Shown in pieces: positions 1 through 7,591 of a DNA stretch of 13,819 bases. The notes under the pieces are model-generated. The model was given only the letters and a program-made list of their open reading frames with translations, was not told where the DNA came from and searched no databases. The position numbers were made by a program, and so were the translations under genes. This DNA is from JBMTVT01 sp049451635 (GTDB taxonomy: Bacteria; Bacteroidota; Bacteroidia; Flavobacteriales; Flavobacteriaceae), in assembly GCA_049451635.1 (NCBI GenBank), contig JBMTVT010000058.1, positions 1 through 13,819 on the forward strand. The letters are read 5' to 3'. Each line of letters opens with the position of its first letter. The stretch's first letter is position 1.

Positions 1-59
1 ATATTTTGGCTAGATGTGCTTTCTGTCATTTGCTTTTCTTTTTTGTTTTCAGAGAACAT
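1..59 (-). CDS. Probable bactofilin, N-terminal fragment (runs off the window)
   Basis: An ATG at 57-59 on the minus strand opens a frame that stays open to the window edge, giving 19 codons that begin MFSENKKEKQMTES. It lies 12 nt downstream of the sprE stop codon, so it is probably co-transcribed with sprE. A short charged start of this kind, directly after sprE, matches my memory of the polymer-forming cytoskeletal proteins (bactofilins) found next to SprE/PorW genes in flavobacteria. Bactofilins form filaments on the inner face of the membrane and often scaffold envelope machinery. The diagnostic beta-helix repeats lie outside the window, so the family call rests only on the N-terminus and on gene order. 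The reading frame is well supported; the identity is moderate. Confidence 0.55.
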   Translation of the reverse strand, partial: MFSENKKEKQMTESTSSQN

Positions 60-71
60 AATGTGTTAAGT

Positions 72-2624
72 TTAATTGTTGTTTAGGTTTAAATACGCTT
101 CCAAATTTTTGTGAATTTGAATTACTTGGTAGTTTGTAGATGTTACTACAAAAAATGGGGTCTTTATTTTTTTCTGGTCTTCTTTTTTTAACAATTGATC
201 AAAAGTTCTAGCAACAGTTCCTGTTTTAAACCCATGAACTATTACAAGTTTCGTTTCTGGATTATATACATCTATTGATGATGTTAAATTGTAATACTTA
301 ATATTAGCCAATACCTCATCTAGTGTTATTTTAAAAATCTCAACGTCACCAGGCTTTGCGTTTTTAAATTGAAAAACAACTTTATAATTGTTTAATGAAT
401 CGTCATCGGCCACAAATTCTTTGTTAGCTACTTTAGGCAAAATATTACTTTCTATATTTTGGGCTTGTTTGCCCTCAGGTGTATTGGCATAAGTAATTGC
501 AAGATGATTTATCGATTTTCCATAAGCTTCATAACCATATAATCGGCCAATTGCTGTTGCTTTTAGCAGCTCAAACTTTGGCACAATGGCTTCACCGTCA
601 AACCTGTTAATATATGCTCCACATTTAGCAATTACTTCCGCATATTCCTGGTTTTCGTGTTTTTCATATAAGGCTTCGTATAAGCTTTCAGGACTGTTCT
701 CGTCTCTGCCAGACACCAACTCGGGATTCATTAAAATAGATGCGTATCTTGATTCTGGATATGTTGAAATAATATCATTTTTAGTAATTGAAGCTTCGTC
801 TTTTTCACCTAATAGCTCATAAATTTTATACAAATTATATTTTGATGGTAAAACCAAACGTTCTTCTGGGTTGCTTTTTAATAAATTTAGAAGTTTGCTT
901 TTGGCCAATTCGTATTCTTTAAACTTCTCCTTGTAAATTAATCCCAATTGATAATACGCATAATTACGGTCTTTTGAAATGCTATCGATATCTTTTTGTT
1001 CGGTTGGAATTATTGATATGTAAAATTGCGGATTAAATTTCTCCTCTTCAGATGCCGATGCTAAAACATCATTTGTGCTCGTATTAATTGCAATACTAAC
1101 GGCGTTACTAGACCATCTCCAATTGTCTTCTAAAGCTCTATCTCCCCAAATTTTATTGAACTCATTTTTGCCATAGGCCACTGTTGTTGGGTTATAAAAA
1201 TAGAATAATGTGGGTTGATTTGGTGTAACACCCCTTGGTGTTTGGCCTCCAATTATATTGTTTACTGTAACTAACCCACTATTGCGTTCGGCAACTTCTG
1301 CCTTTTGTTTTTCTTCTTCTGCTTTAACTTTTAAGCTCTCTACAAAATTTTCAAAATACGTTATGCGCTCACTTTCTGATAAGTTTACCAGCTGCAAAAT
1401 ACTGTCGTTAGTTTTGGCAATAGCCTCGAAGTAAATAACGTCTTCCAAATTATCCCGCTTTCGTTTAATAACTCGATACGGCTTAGAGTTAAGTGCCAGA
1501 TTACTCATGGTGCTATCATAATATTTTCCTGCTTTGGCATAAATTGAAGCATCAAAATTCATGTCTCCTAAAATCTCGTAATTCTTGGCCTTTAACGACT
1601 TATCTCTGGTGTCTGTACGTAATGATTTATTGAAGTATGACACCGCTAAAGAATCCGCGTTGTTTTTTAAATGAAATGAGCCTATTTGGTGATAGATTTT
1701 ATCTAAAAACGGACGGTTTTCCCTATTTTTTTCAAGCTCTGTAAGTAATTCTGTGGCTTCAAGTTTATTTCCGTTTTCGTAATCGAAGTTTTTAATTTTT
1801 TCAAGATACGCCGTAATCATATAGATTCTTGGTGTTTTTCTATTCAGTTCAATCACCTTATCAAAAGCTATATTGGCACTATCTTTATAACCAAGTTCAT
1901 TATACAATTGCCCTTGAATAAATCTATAACGCCCCCGTTCGTCGTTACTTTTAGTGGCATTTGAAGCTATTTCTAATAAGGTTATAGCGGTATCAATTAC
2001 TTTAGTGTTCAGGTAAGCTTGTGCTAAGATAGAGGTGGCATCAGCTAAATCTTGACCTTCGAGATCTTCTTGTTTTAACAAGCGTTTAAGATTTTTTATG
2101 GCTAATTCATTATTGTCTAAACGAATATTTGCTTTTTCTCGCCACACTTTAGCTTGATTTATTTTATCGCTGGCTGGATATTTGTATAATATGTAATTGA
2201 AAGCTTCAAGCGCCGGAATAAAACGTTGATCAAAATACCTCGCTTTCCCCAATAGCAAATAAGCTTCATCGATTTGAGGGTTTTTTTCCTTTCCATCAAT
2301 GTTCATGCTATGCTTTTGGATAGCTTTTACGGCTTTTTCTTCGGCTCTGGTAAAGTTTTCATTTTTAGATTGATCTGGGAGCACAATATCTTCAAAAATC
2401 TGCATGCGCTCAATGGGCAGTATATTCCAATAATTATCAAAATAAGCATCATTGAGGTTGTTACGCCCAGTTTCTAAAGCATTGTATCCATTATAAAGCA
2501 CATTGAATTCTGCAGTAACAGCATGATAATTTCTACTAACAAAATTGTCTTTTTTTCGGGAGCAGCTTACAACCAAAAAAAAGGATGATAAAATAAGTAG
2601 TATGGCTTTAAAGTATAATCTCAA
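72..2624 (-). CDS. sprE: Type IX secretion / gliding motility lipoprotein SprE (PorW)
   Basis: This 850-residue protein starts with a lipoprotein signal peptide: Arg2 and Lys6, a hydrophobic core, and the lipobox LVVSC with Cys21 as the lipidated residue. It is followed by the N-terminal motif RNYHAVTAEFN (31-41) that I associate with SprE/PorW. TPR-like helical repeats begin near residue 118 and recur through much of the protein, interrupted around 430-470 by a charged, low-complexity stretch. Family knowledge: SprE of Flavobacterium johnsoniae and PorW of Porphyromonas gingivalis are periplasm-facing outer-membrane lipoproteins required for T9SS secretion, and PorW is thought to link the PorK/N ring to the SprA/Sov translocon. 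The length is typical. The start codon is TTG: an in-frame stop lies at 2637-2639, no ATG occurs in between, and the first internal Met (residue 74) would remove the signal peptide. The ABC ATPase gene ends 119 nt upstream, so sprE may have its own promoter. Confidence 0.9.
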   Translation of the reverse strand: MRLYFKAILLILSSFFLVVSCSRKKDNFVSRNYHAVTAEFNVLYNGYNALETGRNNLNDAYFDNYWNILPIERMQIFEDIVLPDQSKNENFTRAEEKAVKAIQKHSMNIDGKEKNPQIDEAYLLLGKARYFDQRFIPALEAFNYILYKYPASDKINQAKVWREKANIRLDNNELAIKNLKRLLKQEDLEGQDLADATSILAQAYLNTKVIDTAITLLEIASNATKSNDERGRYRFIQGQLYNELGYKDSANIAFDKVIELNRKTPRIYMITAYLEKIKNFDYENGNKLEATELLTELEKNRENRPFLDKIYHQIGSFHLKNNADSLAVSYFNKSLRTDTRDKSLKAKNYEILGDMNFDASIYAKAGKYYDSTMSNLALNSKPYRVIKRKRDNLEDVIYFEAIAKTNDSILQLVNLSESERITYFENFVESLKVKAEEEKQKAEVAERNSGLVTVNNIIGGQTPRGVTPNQPTLFYFYNPTTVAYGKNEFNKIWGDRALEDNWRWSSNAVSIAINTSTNDVLASASEEEKFNPQFYISIIPTEQKDIDSISKDRNYAYYQLGLIYKEKFKEYELAKSKLLNLLKSNPEERLVLPSKYNLYKIYELLGEKDEASITKNDIISTYPESRYASILMNPELVSGRDENSPESLYEALYEKHENQEYAEVIAKCGAYINRFDGEAIVPKFELLKATAIGRLYGYEAYGKSINHLAITYANTPEGKQAQNIESNILPKVANKEFVADDDSLNNYKVVFQFKNAKPGDVEIFKITLDEVLANIKYYNLTSSIDVYNPETKLVIVHGFKTGTVARTFDQLLKKEDQKKIKTPFFVVTSTNYQVIQIHKNLEAYLNLNNN

Positions 2625-2743
2625 ATGCTGGTATTTTTAGTCTAAAATAATAACTACAAACTCTTGCTATTATTATATATGGTGGTAAAAATAAGCATCT
2701 TTTTGAATTAACCTATAATAAGCATCTATTTTTGGAAAAAATG

Positions 2744-3439
2744 CTAGTTAGAGAAATGTGTTTCAAGTTCTTTTAAAGTTGTTGGGGTAGTTTCTAAATC
2801 TTTTACCACTTCTCCTTTTTCTAGCACTACAATACGTTCACAAACATCGGTTACATGTAGCAAATCATGGCTTGAAATTAAAACGGTAACGCCTTTGGTT
2901 TCGGCCAAATCTTTTACAATACCTTTGAGTCTTATTTGTGTTGTGGGGTCTAGGTTTGCGAACGGCTCATCAAGAATGACCACTTCTGGGTTTCCTATCA
3001 ACGCCGCTACAATGCCTGCTTTTTTCTGGTTTCCTTTACTTAAATCGCGAAGGTATTTTTTTTGACCCAAAATTTCGCCATGAAAAAAGTCTTCAAACTG
3101 AGATACTAAACTATCAACATCTGCTTTGTTTTGTCCGCGTAATTCCCCAATAAAATAAAAGTACTCTTCGGCAGTTAGGTAGCCTATTAAAAAACTCTCA
3201 TCAATGAAAGCTGATGTAAATGGCTTCCAGTCTTCGCTTTCATTTATTCTAATATTATTATTATTAATATATCCTGTTGTAGGCTTTATTAAGTCTAATA
3301 GCAAGCTGAAATAAGTAGTTTTTCCTGCGCCATTATTTCCTACCAATCCAAAACTTTGCCCCTTGGGAATTTCTAATGAATCTATATGTAAAACGGTATT
3401 TCCTCCGTATTTTTTTGATAAGTTTGATGTTGTTATCAT
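2744..3439 (-). CDS. ABC transporter ATP-binding protein (partner of DUF5687 permease)
   Basis: A 231-residue cytoplasmic ATPase of the ABC-2 exporter type. Visible motifs are Walker A GNNGAGKT (34-41), signature LSKGN (133-137), Walker B VVILDE (153-158), D-loop NLD (162-164) and the switch His191 in ISSH. Two motifs differ from the textbook form: the signature is LSKGN instead of LSGGQ, and the Q-loop region reads AFIDE (77-81) with no obvious Gln. The Walker residues and switch His are intact, so it should hydrolyse ATP. It starts 13 nt after the stop of the DUF5687 membrane gene, which points to a two-gene transporter. The substrate cannot be read from the sequence. The ATG at 3437-3439 gives the usual family start just before the Y-loop Tyr11. 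Confidence 0.9.
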   Translation of the reverse strand: MITTSNLSKKYGGNTVLHIDSLEIPKGQSFGLVGNNGAGKTTYFSLLLDLIKPTTGYINNNNIRINESEDWKPFTSAFIDESFLIGYLTAEEYFYFIGELRGQNKADVDSLVSQFEDFFHGEILGQKKYLRDLSKGNQKKAGIVAALIGNPEVVILDEPFANLDPTTQIRLKGIVKDLAETKGVTVLISSHDLLHVTDVCERIVVLEKGEVVKDLETTPTTLKELETHFSN

Positions 3440-3452
3440 AATTAGTGTGATA

Positions 3453-4931
3453 TTAGTTATTTTGATCGAAAGCGCTAATCATTTTATATTTTGATTCTAA
3501 ATATTTTCCTGTAATAAATCGCATGAGTTTTTCGTGAAAAACAATCCCAAAAACACCCATAGTCGTTAATACAATACATGCAATTTCAAAACTTAATAGC
3601 CAATTTAAAAGTGCAAAAATTATCATAGGTAAAACAAGAAGTGGAATCCCTATTAACCACTGTACCGCTCCCGTGCCCTGATAGTTAAATGCAGCTTTTT
3701 GGCTTAAGTCTATTTTCTTTCTATTGAAAGACCCTCCCCACAAGATTACATGAGTGTTTATACCAATATTATATATGGCAGCTGCAAAGTGTGCAAATAG
3801 TATTTTCCAACCAAAATATACATAAGGAATTCCAAGAATAAACAATACAACAACGCTAAGCGCCATTAAAGTAAATTTAGATTTTAAGTACTGCTCGTAC
3901 TTAATATTTTGGCTCATTAATAATTTGTAGTATCCGCTATCCCAAGCTGGTACAAATTGCCCAAAATTGATTAAGAAAATTCCCGTTGAAAAAATTCCAA
4001 TAAAAATGAAAAAGAACGGCATGTTGTTATATGTTGGGTTTGGATAGAAAAACAACCCGTAAAGTAACCCAATAGCCAACATCCAAACTGATGATTTGGT
4101 GCGTTTGTTTCGCCATATTAACCTTAAATCTAATTGCATAAAGGGTGCAATGTCTCCAAAACTTTTTGTCCATTCAATATTTGAAGCATTTACCTCTTTA
4201 ACCTTTATTTTTAATCCACTATCTAAAAACAGTTTTTGTGTCAATAATTTAGCATTAAAAGTGTATACTAAAATAAGTATGATAAAAGGAACTATAATAA
4301 GAAATGGCGATTGGTAAATGGCATTCAAACCTTTACCAACCATGTTATTTAAGTCTATAATATTAAAATGATTAAGGGCGTACAACCCACCTGTTAAAAG
4401 TATAATAGGCAAAAAGGATAATTCGGTTTCTGCCGAAAAACTTTCAATAATAAAATTTAGGAAATTAATAATGAGGGTGACTATAACCAATGCAAACATC
4501 CAAACTAAAACTGAAGTAACAGGATAGTCTTTGACTATTAAAGTAATGCCGAAAGGAATGATAGCAAATAGCGGTAGAAAGTTAAAAAATGATAATGCCG
4601 ATTTCCCTAACACAAAATTGACTACTTGTTTACGTTTTATGGGTAATGTTAATAATGGTTTAACGCTTATTACTGGTAGCTTTTGAAAGAAAAACCTAAA
4701 AACCAAATCTGTTAAAATCCAATAGAAAAGCAAACTGTTTACAATAAGTAAAGGGTCTTTTTCAGGAAAGGTTTTTTTTAACCCAGGATATAAAAGCAGC
4801 CCCATTCCTAAAAACATCGCTATAAAATAAAGCGCTATAAATCCCATAAATATCTTAATGCCTAAACTTTTACCAAAGCTTGCAGACCTTAAAAACGATT
4901 TCCATTCTAAACTCAAAAAATGCTTAATCAT
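3453..4931 (-). CDS. DUF5687 family membrane protein, probable ABC-2 type permease
   Basis: A 492-residue polytopic inner-membrane protein with about ten or more hydrophobic segments. They include a strong one near residues 30-50, two more by about residue 150, a central hydrophilic loop containing the stretch LDLRLIWRNKRTKSS, and a hydrophobic C-terminal half. The N-terminus (HFLSLEWKSFLRS) and overall layout fit the Bacteroidota family DUF5687, which is usually encoded next to an ABC ATPase, as here. I infer that it is the membrane half of an exporter with the gene at 2744-3439. No substrate is evident. It follows the DUF2059 gene by 10 nt, so the three genes probably form one transcript. 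The ATG at 4929-4931 is the first reasonable start, with Lys3 before the first membrane segment. Confidence 0.8.
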   Translation of the reverse strand: MIKHFLSLEWKSFLRSASFGKSLGIKIFMGFIALYFIAMFLGMGLLLYPGLKKTFPEKDPLLIVNSLLFYWILTDLVFRFFFQKLPVISVKPLLTLPIKRKQVVNFVLGKSALSFFNFLPLFAIIPFGITLIVKDYPVTSVLVWMFALVIVTLIINFLNFIIESFSAETELSFLPIILLTGGLYALNHFNIIDLNNMVGKGLNAIYQSPFLIIVPFIILILVYTFNAKLLTQKLFLDSGLKIKVKEVNASNIEWTKSFGDIAPFMQLDLRLIWRNKRTKSSVWMLAIGLLYGLFFYPNPTYNNMPFFFIFIGIFSTGIFLINFGQFVPAWDSGYYKLLMSQNIKYEQYLKSKFTLMALSVVVLFILGIPYVYFGWKILFAHFAAAIYNIGINTHVILWGGSFNRKKIDLSQKAAFNYQGTGAVQWLIGIPLLVLPMIIFALLNWLLSFEIACIVLTTMGVFGIVFHEKLMRFITGKYLESKYKMISAFDQNN

Positions 4932-4941
4932 ATGGATTCTA

Positions 4942-5349
4942 TTAATTGTATTTCTGAGCTATTTCCTGTACTTCCATCCCCCAACTTTGCCCAAAAATCA
5001 TTGCTTTTTGGGTTAACCCCAATTGTTTTGTCGCCAGTTTTCTCCCTAAATCAGTATTATAAAACGCTACAAGTTCTTTTATTTCGTTTTGGGTAAATTC
5101 AGCCATGTACAACTCTGCCATTTTTCCATACAGCCCATCTAAAGTACCCATGGCTTCCTTGGTATAAGCCTCTTTATTTTCTTCTGAAACCATAGCGCCT
5201 ATTTGAGCAATGGCACTTTCAAAAGCTTCTCCCGCACCAGTAATTTTTAAAAATTCAATCGTTTCTTTTTTAAATTCTGAATTGTCTTGTGCTTGAATTT
5301 GTGAAGATAATGTGAATACGAAGGTACATACTAGTAAGATTTTTTTCAT
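4942..5349 (-). CDS. DUF2059 domain protein, secreted
   Basis: A 135-residue protein with a clear Sec signal peptide: Lys2-Lys3, a hydrophobic core to about residue 14, and a likely signal peptidase I site after QIQA (Ala20). The mature part is a short helical domain. Its C-terminal half (FTQNEIKELVAFYNTDLGRKL) carries the pattern typical of DUF2059 proteins, in which a Phe/Tyr-rich helix precedes a 'T/S-x-x-G-R/K-K' turn. The function of DUF2059 is unknown; a periplasmic location is inferred from the signal. It is the first gene of a tight minus-strand run with the DUF5687 permease (10 nt gap) and the ABC ATPase, so it may be a periplasmic accessory to that transporter, though only gene order supports this. 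The ATG at 5347-5349 is set by the signal peptide. Confidence 0.8.
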   Translation of the reverse strand: MKKILLVCTFVFTLSSQIQAQDNSEFKKETIEFLKITGAGEAFESAIAQIGAMVSEENKEAYTKEAMGTLDGLYGKMAELYMAEFTQNEIKELVAFYNTDLGRKLATKQLGLTQKAMIFGQSWGMEVQEIAQKYN

Positions 5350-5479
5350 GGTATTCTTTTTAAATGATTAGTGTTATTTGTACAAAATATTAATATTAGT
5401 GAACTTTTTAAACTAATTGTTACAAACAAAATTAAAATTAGAAAGTCAACTTCCTTATTTTTGCTAAAAATAACAATAT
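5350..5479. other. Divergent intergenic region between the DUF2059 gene and the reductase gene
   Basis: This 130-bp spacer must hold promoters for both directions. It is strongly AT-rich and contains two small perfect palindromes, TTTGTACAAA at 5377-5386 and AATATTAATATT at 5386-5397, both nearer the DUF2059 side. They could be operator sites, but short AT palindromes are expected by chance in such DNA. I see no small ORF or RNA gene here. Confidence 0.5.
5456..5463 (+). promoter_or_regulatory. Candidate Bacteroidota -7 element for the reductase gene
   Basis: TATTTTTG matches the Bacteroidota primary-sigma -7 consensus TAnnTTTG exactly. A TTA triplet, one mismatch from the TTG -33 element, lies at 5432-5434 with a 21-nt spacer. 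Transcription would begin about 10 nt upstream of the ATG at 5480, giving a very short leader. Confidence 0.35.
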
Positions 5480-6538
5480 ATGTCTTCATTTCACAAACTC
5501 ACCATTAAAAATATTGAACGGTTGACCGATAAATCCATAAGCATTTCATTTGATGTTCCAGAAAGCATAAAAAATGCTTATAGTTTTAAAGCGGGTCAAT
5601 ACATTACTTTAAAAACGAATATAGATGGCAATGAGGTTCGTCGTGATTATTCCCTTTGTGTTTCACCAAAAAGTGGTGAACTCAAAGTGGCAATAAAAGA
5701 AGTTACATACGGCACATTTTCGGCCTATGCAAACAAGATGTTAAAAGTTGGAGACTCGCTAGAAGTAGCTTCGCCAAAAGGACGATTTGTTTTTGAGCCT
5801 AATGACAATAAGACTAAAAACATTGCTACTTTTGCTGCGGGCAGTGGCATTACACCCATTTTAAGTATTATTAAATGCGCCTTAGAAGAGGAGGTTTACA
5901 GCAAAGTTATTTTGGTTTATGGTAACAAAACTACTGAAGACACGATGTTTTTAAAGGAGCTTTTAGAGCTTCAGCACCAATACAAAGACCGTTTTTCCAT
6001 TCAGTTTGTGTTTAGCCAACAAGATGAAGACGATGCCATTTTTGGCCGTATTGAAAAAAGCACGGTTAATTATGTGATGAAAAATAAGCATAAACATGTT
6101 GAGGTAGATGCCTTTTATCTGTGTGGTCCAGAAGCAATGATTCATACCGTAAAAGACGTTTTAACAGAACATGGTATTGAGGAAACTAAAATCCATTTTG
6201 AGCTTTTTAAAGCCTCAAAAATTGATGAAGTAGAGGAAGTTGGTAATGTTGTAAGTGGTAAAACCAAAATAACTATCACGGTTGATGATGAAACCACCAC
6301 GTTTGAAATGTCTCAAAAACAAACCATATTGGAAGCGGCTTTAGATAAAGATTTAGATGCCCCTTACTCTTGCCAAGGTGGTATTTGTAGTAGCTGTTTG
6401 GCGCGAATTAAAGAAGGCGAAGCGAGTATGAGGCAAAATAATATTTTGACTGAAAGTGAGGTTGCTGAAGGATTAATTTTAACCTGTCAAGCCCACCCAA
6501 CCACTCCTACTATTGTGGTTGATTATGATGATGTTTAA
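5480..6538 (+). CDS. PaaE-like ferredoxin reductase, FAD/NAD(P)H with C-terminal 2Fe-2S domain
   Basis: A 352-residue single-chain electron-transfer protein. Residues 1-105 form the FAD-binding barrel with the flavin motif RRDYSLC (54-60). Residues 110-235 form the NAD(P)-binding domain, with GSGITP (121-126) and CGPEAM (215-220). The C-terminal plant-type ferredoxin domain has the cluster cysteines C298-x4-C303-x2-C306-x29-C336. This order is that of PaaE, the reductase of the phenylacetyl-CoA epoxidase, and of related oxygenase reductases. No paaABCD or other oxygenase gene lies in the window, so calling it PaaE itself would be too specific; in flavobacteria such reductases also occur alone, with unknown electron acceptors. 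Its stop codon interlocks with that of the convergent glycosyltransferase gene (4-bp overlap). The start at 5480 leaves a normal-length N-terminus. Confidence 0.87.
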   Translation: MSSFHKLTIKNIERLTDKSISISFDVPESIKNAYSFKAGQYITLKTNIDGNEVRRDYSLCVSPKSGELKVAIKEVTYGTFSAYANKMLKVGDSLEVASPKGRFVFEPNDNKTKNIATFAAGSGITPILSIIKCALEEEVYSKVILVYGNKTTEDTMFLKELLELQHQYKDRFSIQFVFSQQDEDDAIFGRIEKSTVNYVMKNKHKHVEVDAFYLCGPEAMIHTVKDVLTEHGIEETKIHFELFKASKIDEVEEVGNVVSGKTKITITVDDETTTFEMSQKQTILEAALDKDLDAPYSCQGGICSSCLARIKEGEASMRQNNILTESEVAEGLILTCQAHPTTPTIVVDYDDV

Positions 6539-7554
6539 ATAATAGATTTTATTTTCTCAATTACGGTTTCAGGAGCAATGCTTCTAGAAGCTTCTTTGTA
6601 GTGCTCAGGATACTTATTACCGTAAACAGAGGTTGGTATTTTGGGGTATTGCGTTCTATCTGCCAATAAACAAAAATCTTCTGGCTGATTAAATGGCGCA
6701 AAACCGGCATAAGGGTGAGTAACGCCCCAAATAGTAATTACTTTTACGCCTATCATGGCTGCCATATGGGCATTCCCCGAATCCATGGAAAGCATCGCTT
6801 TTAAATTTGAAATAAGATCTAATTCCTCATCTATCGATAACTTTCCAGATATGTTAATCACATTTTTAAATGTATTTTGAAAACTATCTAACACAGAAAT
6901 CTCCTTTTCTCCTCCAAAAAGAATCACTTTATAATCTTTTGAAAGTGCCTCAATAACAGCTTTCATCAAATCCAACGGATATATTTTGCCTTCATGGGCT
7001 GCAAAGGGTGCAATACCAATCATTTTTTGGGAATCGTCACCAATAATGGTTTTGACTTTTTCGCTTAAAATACCTTTTTCTGGAAATGAAGGGTTTGATA
7101 AATCAATAGGGTAGCCCAATGTTTTAAAAACATCGGCATATCGTTGATGTGTGGTTTTAAGTGGCTCAAAAAAAGCTCCTAAGGTTAAAGCTTTTTTCAT
7201 TTTTCGCCCTTTATCAATAGAGATAAAGCGTTTACACCTAATAAACTTTTTTAAAATCTTGCTTCTTAATACGCTATGTAAATCGACAACTGCATAAAAT
7301 GAATTGCCTTTGTTGAGTTGACGCGCCAATTTATAAAGTCCGAATGCCCCTTTGTGATTTCCGTCTAAATCAGCTGAAAAAGCCGTGACATTTTTTAAAT
7401 CTCTAAAAAATGGCGCAAAAAAAGCCCGAGTTAAAATCGTAATTTTTACTTCAGGGTATTGTTGTGTCAATGCCCTTAAAACAGGAACCGTCATCGCGAC
7501 ATCTCCCATGGCTGAGAGACGTATTACTAGAATTTGTTTGGGCATTTTTGGCAT
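6535..7554 (-). CDS. Glycosyltransferase family 9 (heptosyltransferase-like)
   Basis: A 339-residue soluble GT-B glycosyltransferase related to the ADP-heptose:LPS heptosyltransferases. The N-terminal strand and loop ILVIRLSAMGDVAMTVPV (8-25) is the family's acceptor-side motif. The C-terminal nucleotide-sugar motif is seen as MDSGNAHMAA, with Asp258 and His263. GT9 enzymes transfer heptose or a related sugar to the lipid A-core in the cytoplasm; the actual donor here is unknown, since many Bacteroidota lack classical heptose cores. It follows the DUF4254 gene by 37 nt, and that spacer holds a perfect palindrome 17 nt before this start codon. Two starts are possible: ATG at 7554 (MPKMPKQ) or the ATG three codons later. 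The upstream one is kept as the longest, but the choice is uncertain. Confidence 0.88.
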   Translation of the reverse strand: MPKMPKQILVIRLSAMGDVAMTVPVLRALTQQYPEVKITILTRAFFAPFFRDLKNVTAFSADLDGNHKGAFGLYKLARQLNKGNSFYAVVDLHSVLRSKILKKFIRCKRFISIDKGRKMKKALTLGAFFEPLKTTHQRYADVFKTLGYPIDLSNPSFPEKGILSEKVKTIIGDDSQKMIGIAPFAAHEGKIYPLDLMKAVIEALSKDYKVILFGGEKEISVLDSFQNTFKNVINISGKLSIDEELDLISNLKAMLSMDSGNAHMAAMIGVKVITIWGVTHPYAGFAPFNQPEDFCLLADRTQYPKIPTSVYGNKYPEHYKEASRSIAPETVIEKIKSII

Positions 7555-7571
7555 CTCAACTTATTGACGAG

Positions 7572-7590
7572 ATTCCTGTAAAACAGGAAT
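7572..7590. repeat. Palindromic element, copy A (between DUF4254 and GT9 genes)
   Basis: ATTCCTGT, a 3-nt AAA spacer, then ACAGGAAT: a perfect 8-bp stem. It begins one base past the DUF4254 stop codon and ends 17 nt upstream of the GT9 start codon. A related palindrome (copy B) occurs at 11420-11437, with C-G pairs replacing T-A pairs in the stem. No U-tract follows in the minus-strand direction, so it is not a standard terminator. It may be a short REP-like extragenic palindrome or an intercistronic mRNA hairpin. Confidence 0.6.
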
Positions 7591-7591
7591 T

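Noticed and set aside
586..822. Open frame antisense to sprE (78 codons), and similar antisense frames elsewhere such as 8546-8818 and 9586-9870
   Set aside because: These lie fully or almost fully within well-supported genes on the other strand, have no promoter or family features, and are expected from AT-rich coding DNA.
2718..2746. Possible terminator after the ABC ATPase gene (GCATTTTT/AAAAAT...ATGC)
   Set aside because: The stem is nearly all A-T, has a bulge, and no U-tract follows in the minus direction.
5377..5397. Adjacent palindromes TTTGTACAAA and AATATTAATATT as an operator
   Set aside because: Both are short, AT-rich and symmetric by low complexity. No regulator gene lies nearby to support a site.
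6580..6591. 12-bp perfect palindrome GCTTCTAGAAGC in the 3' end of the GT9 gene
   Set aside because: It has no loop, so cannot form a terminator hairpin. It is inside coding sequence and may be chance.
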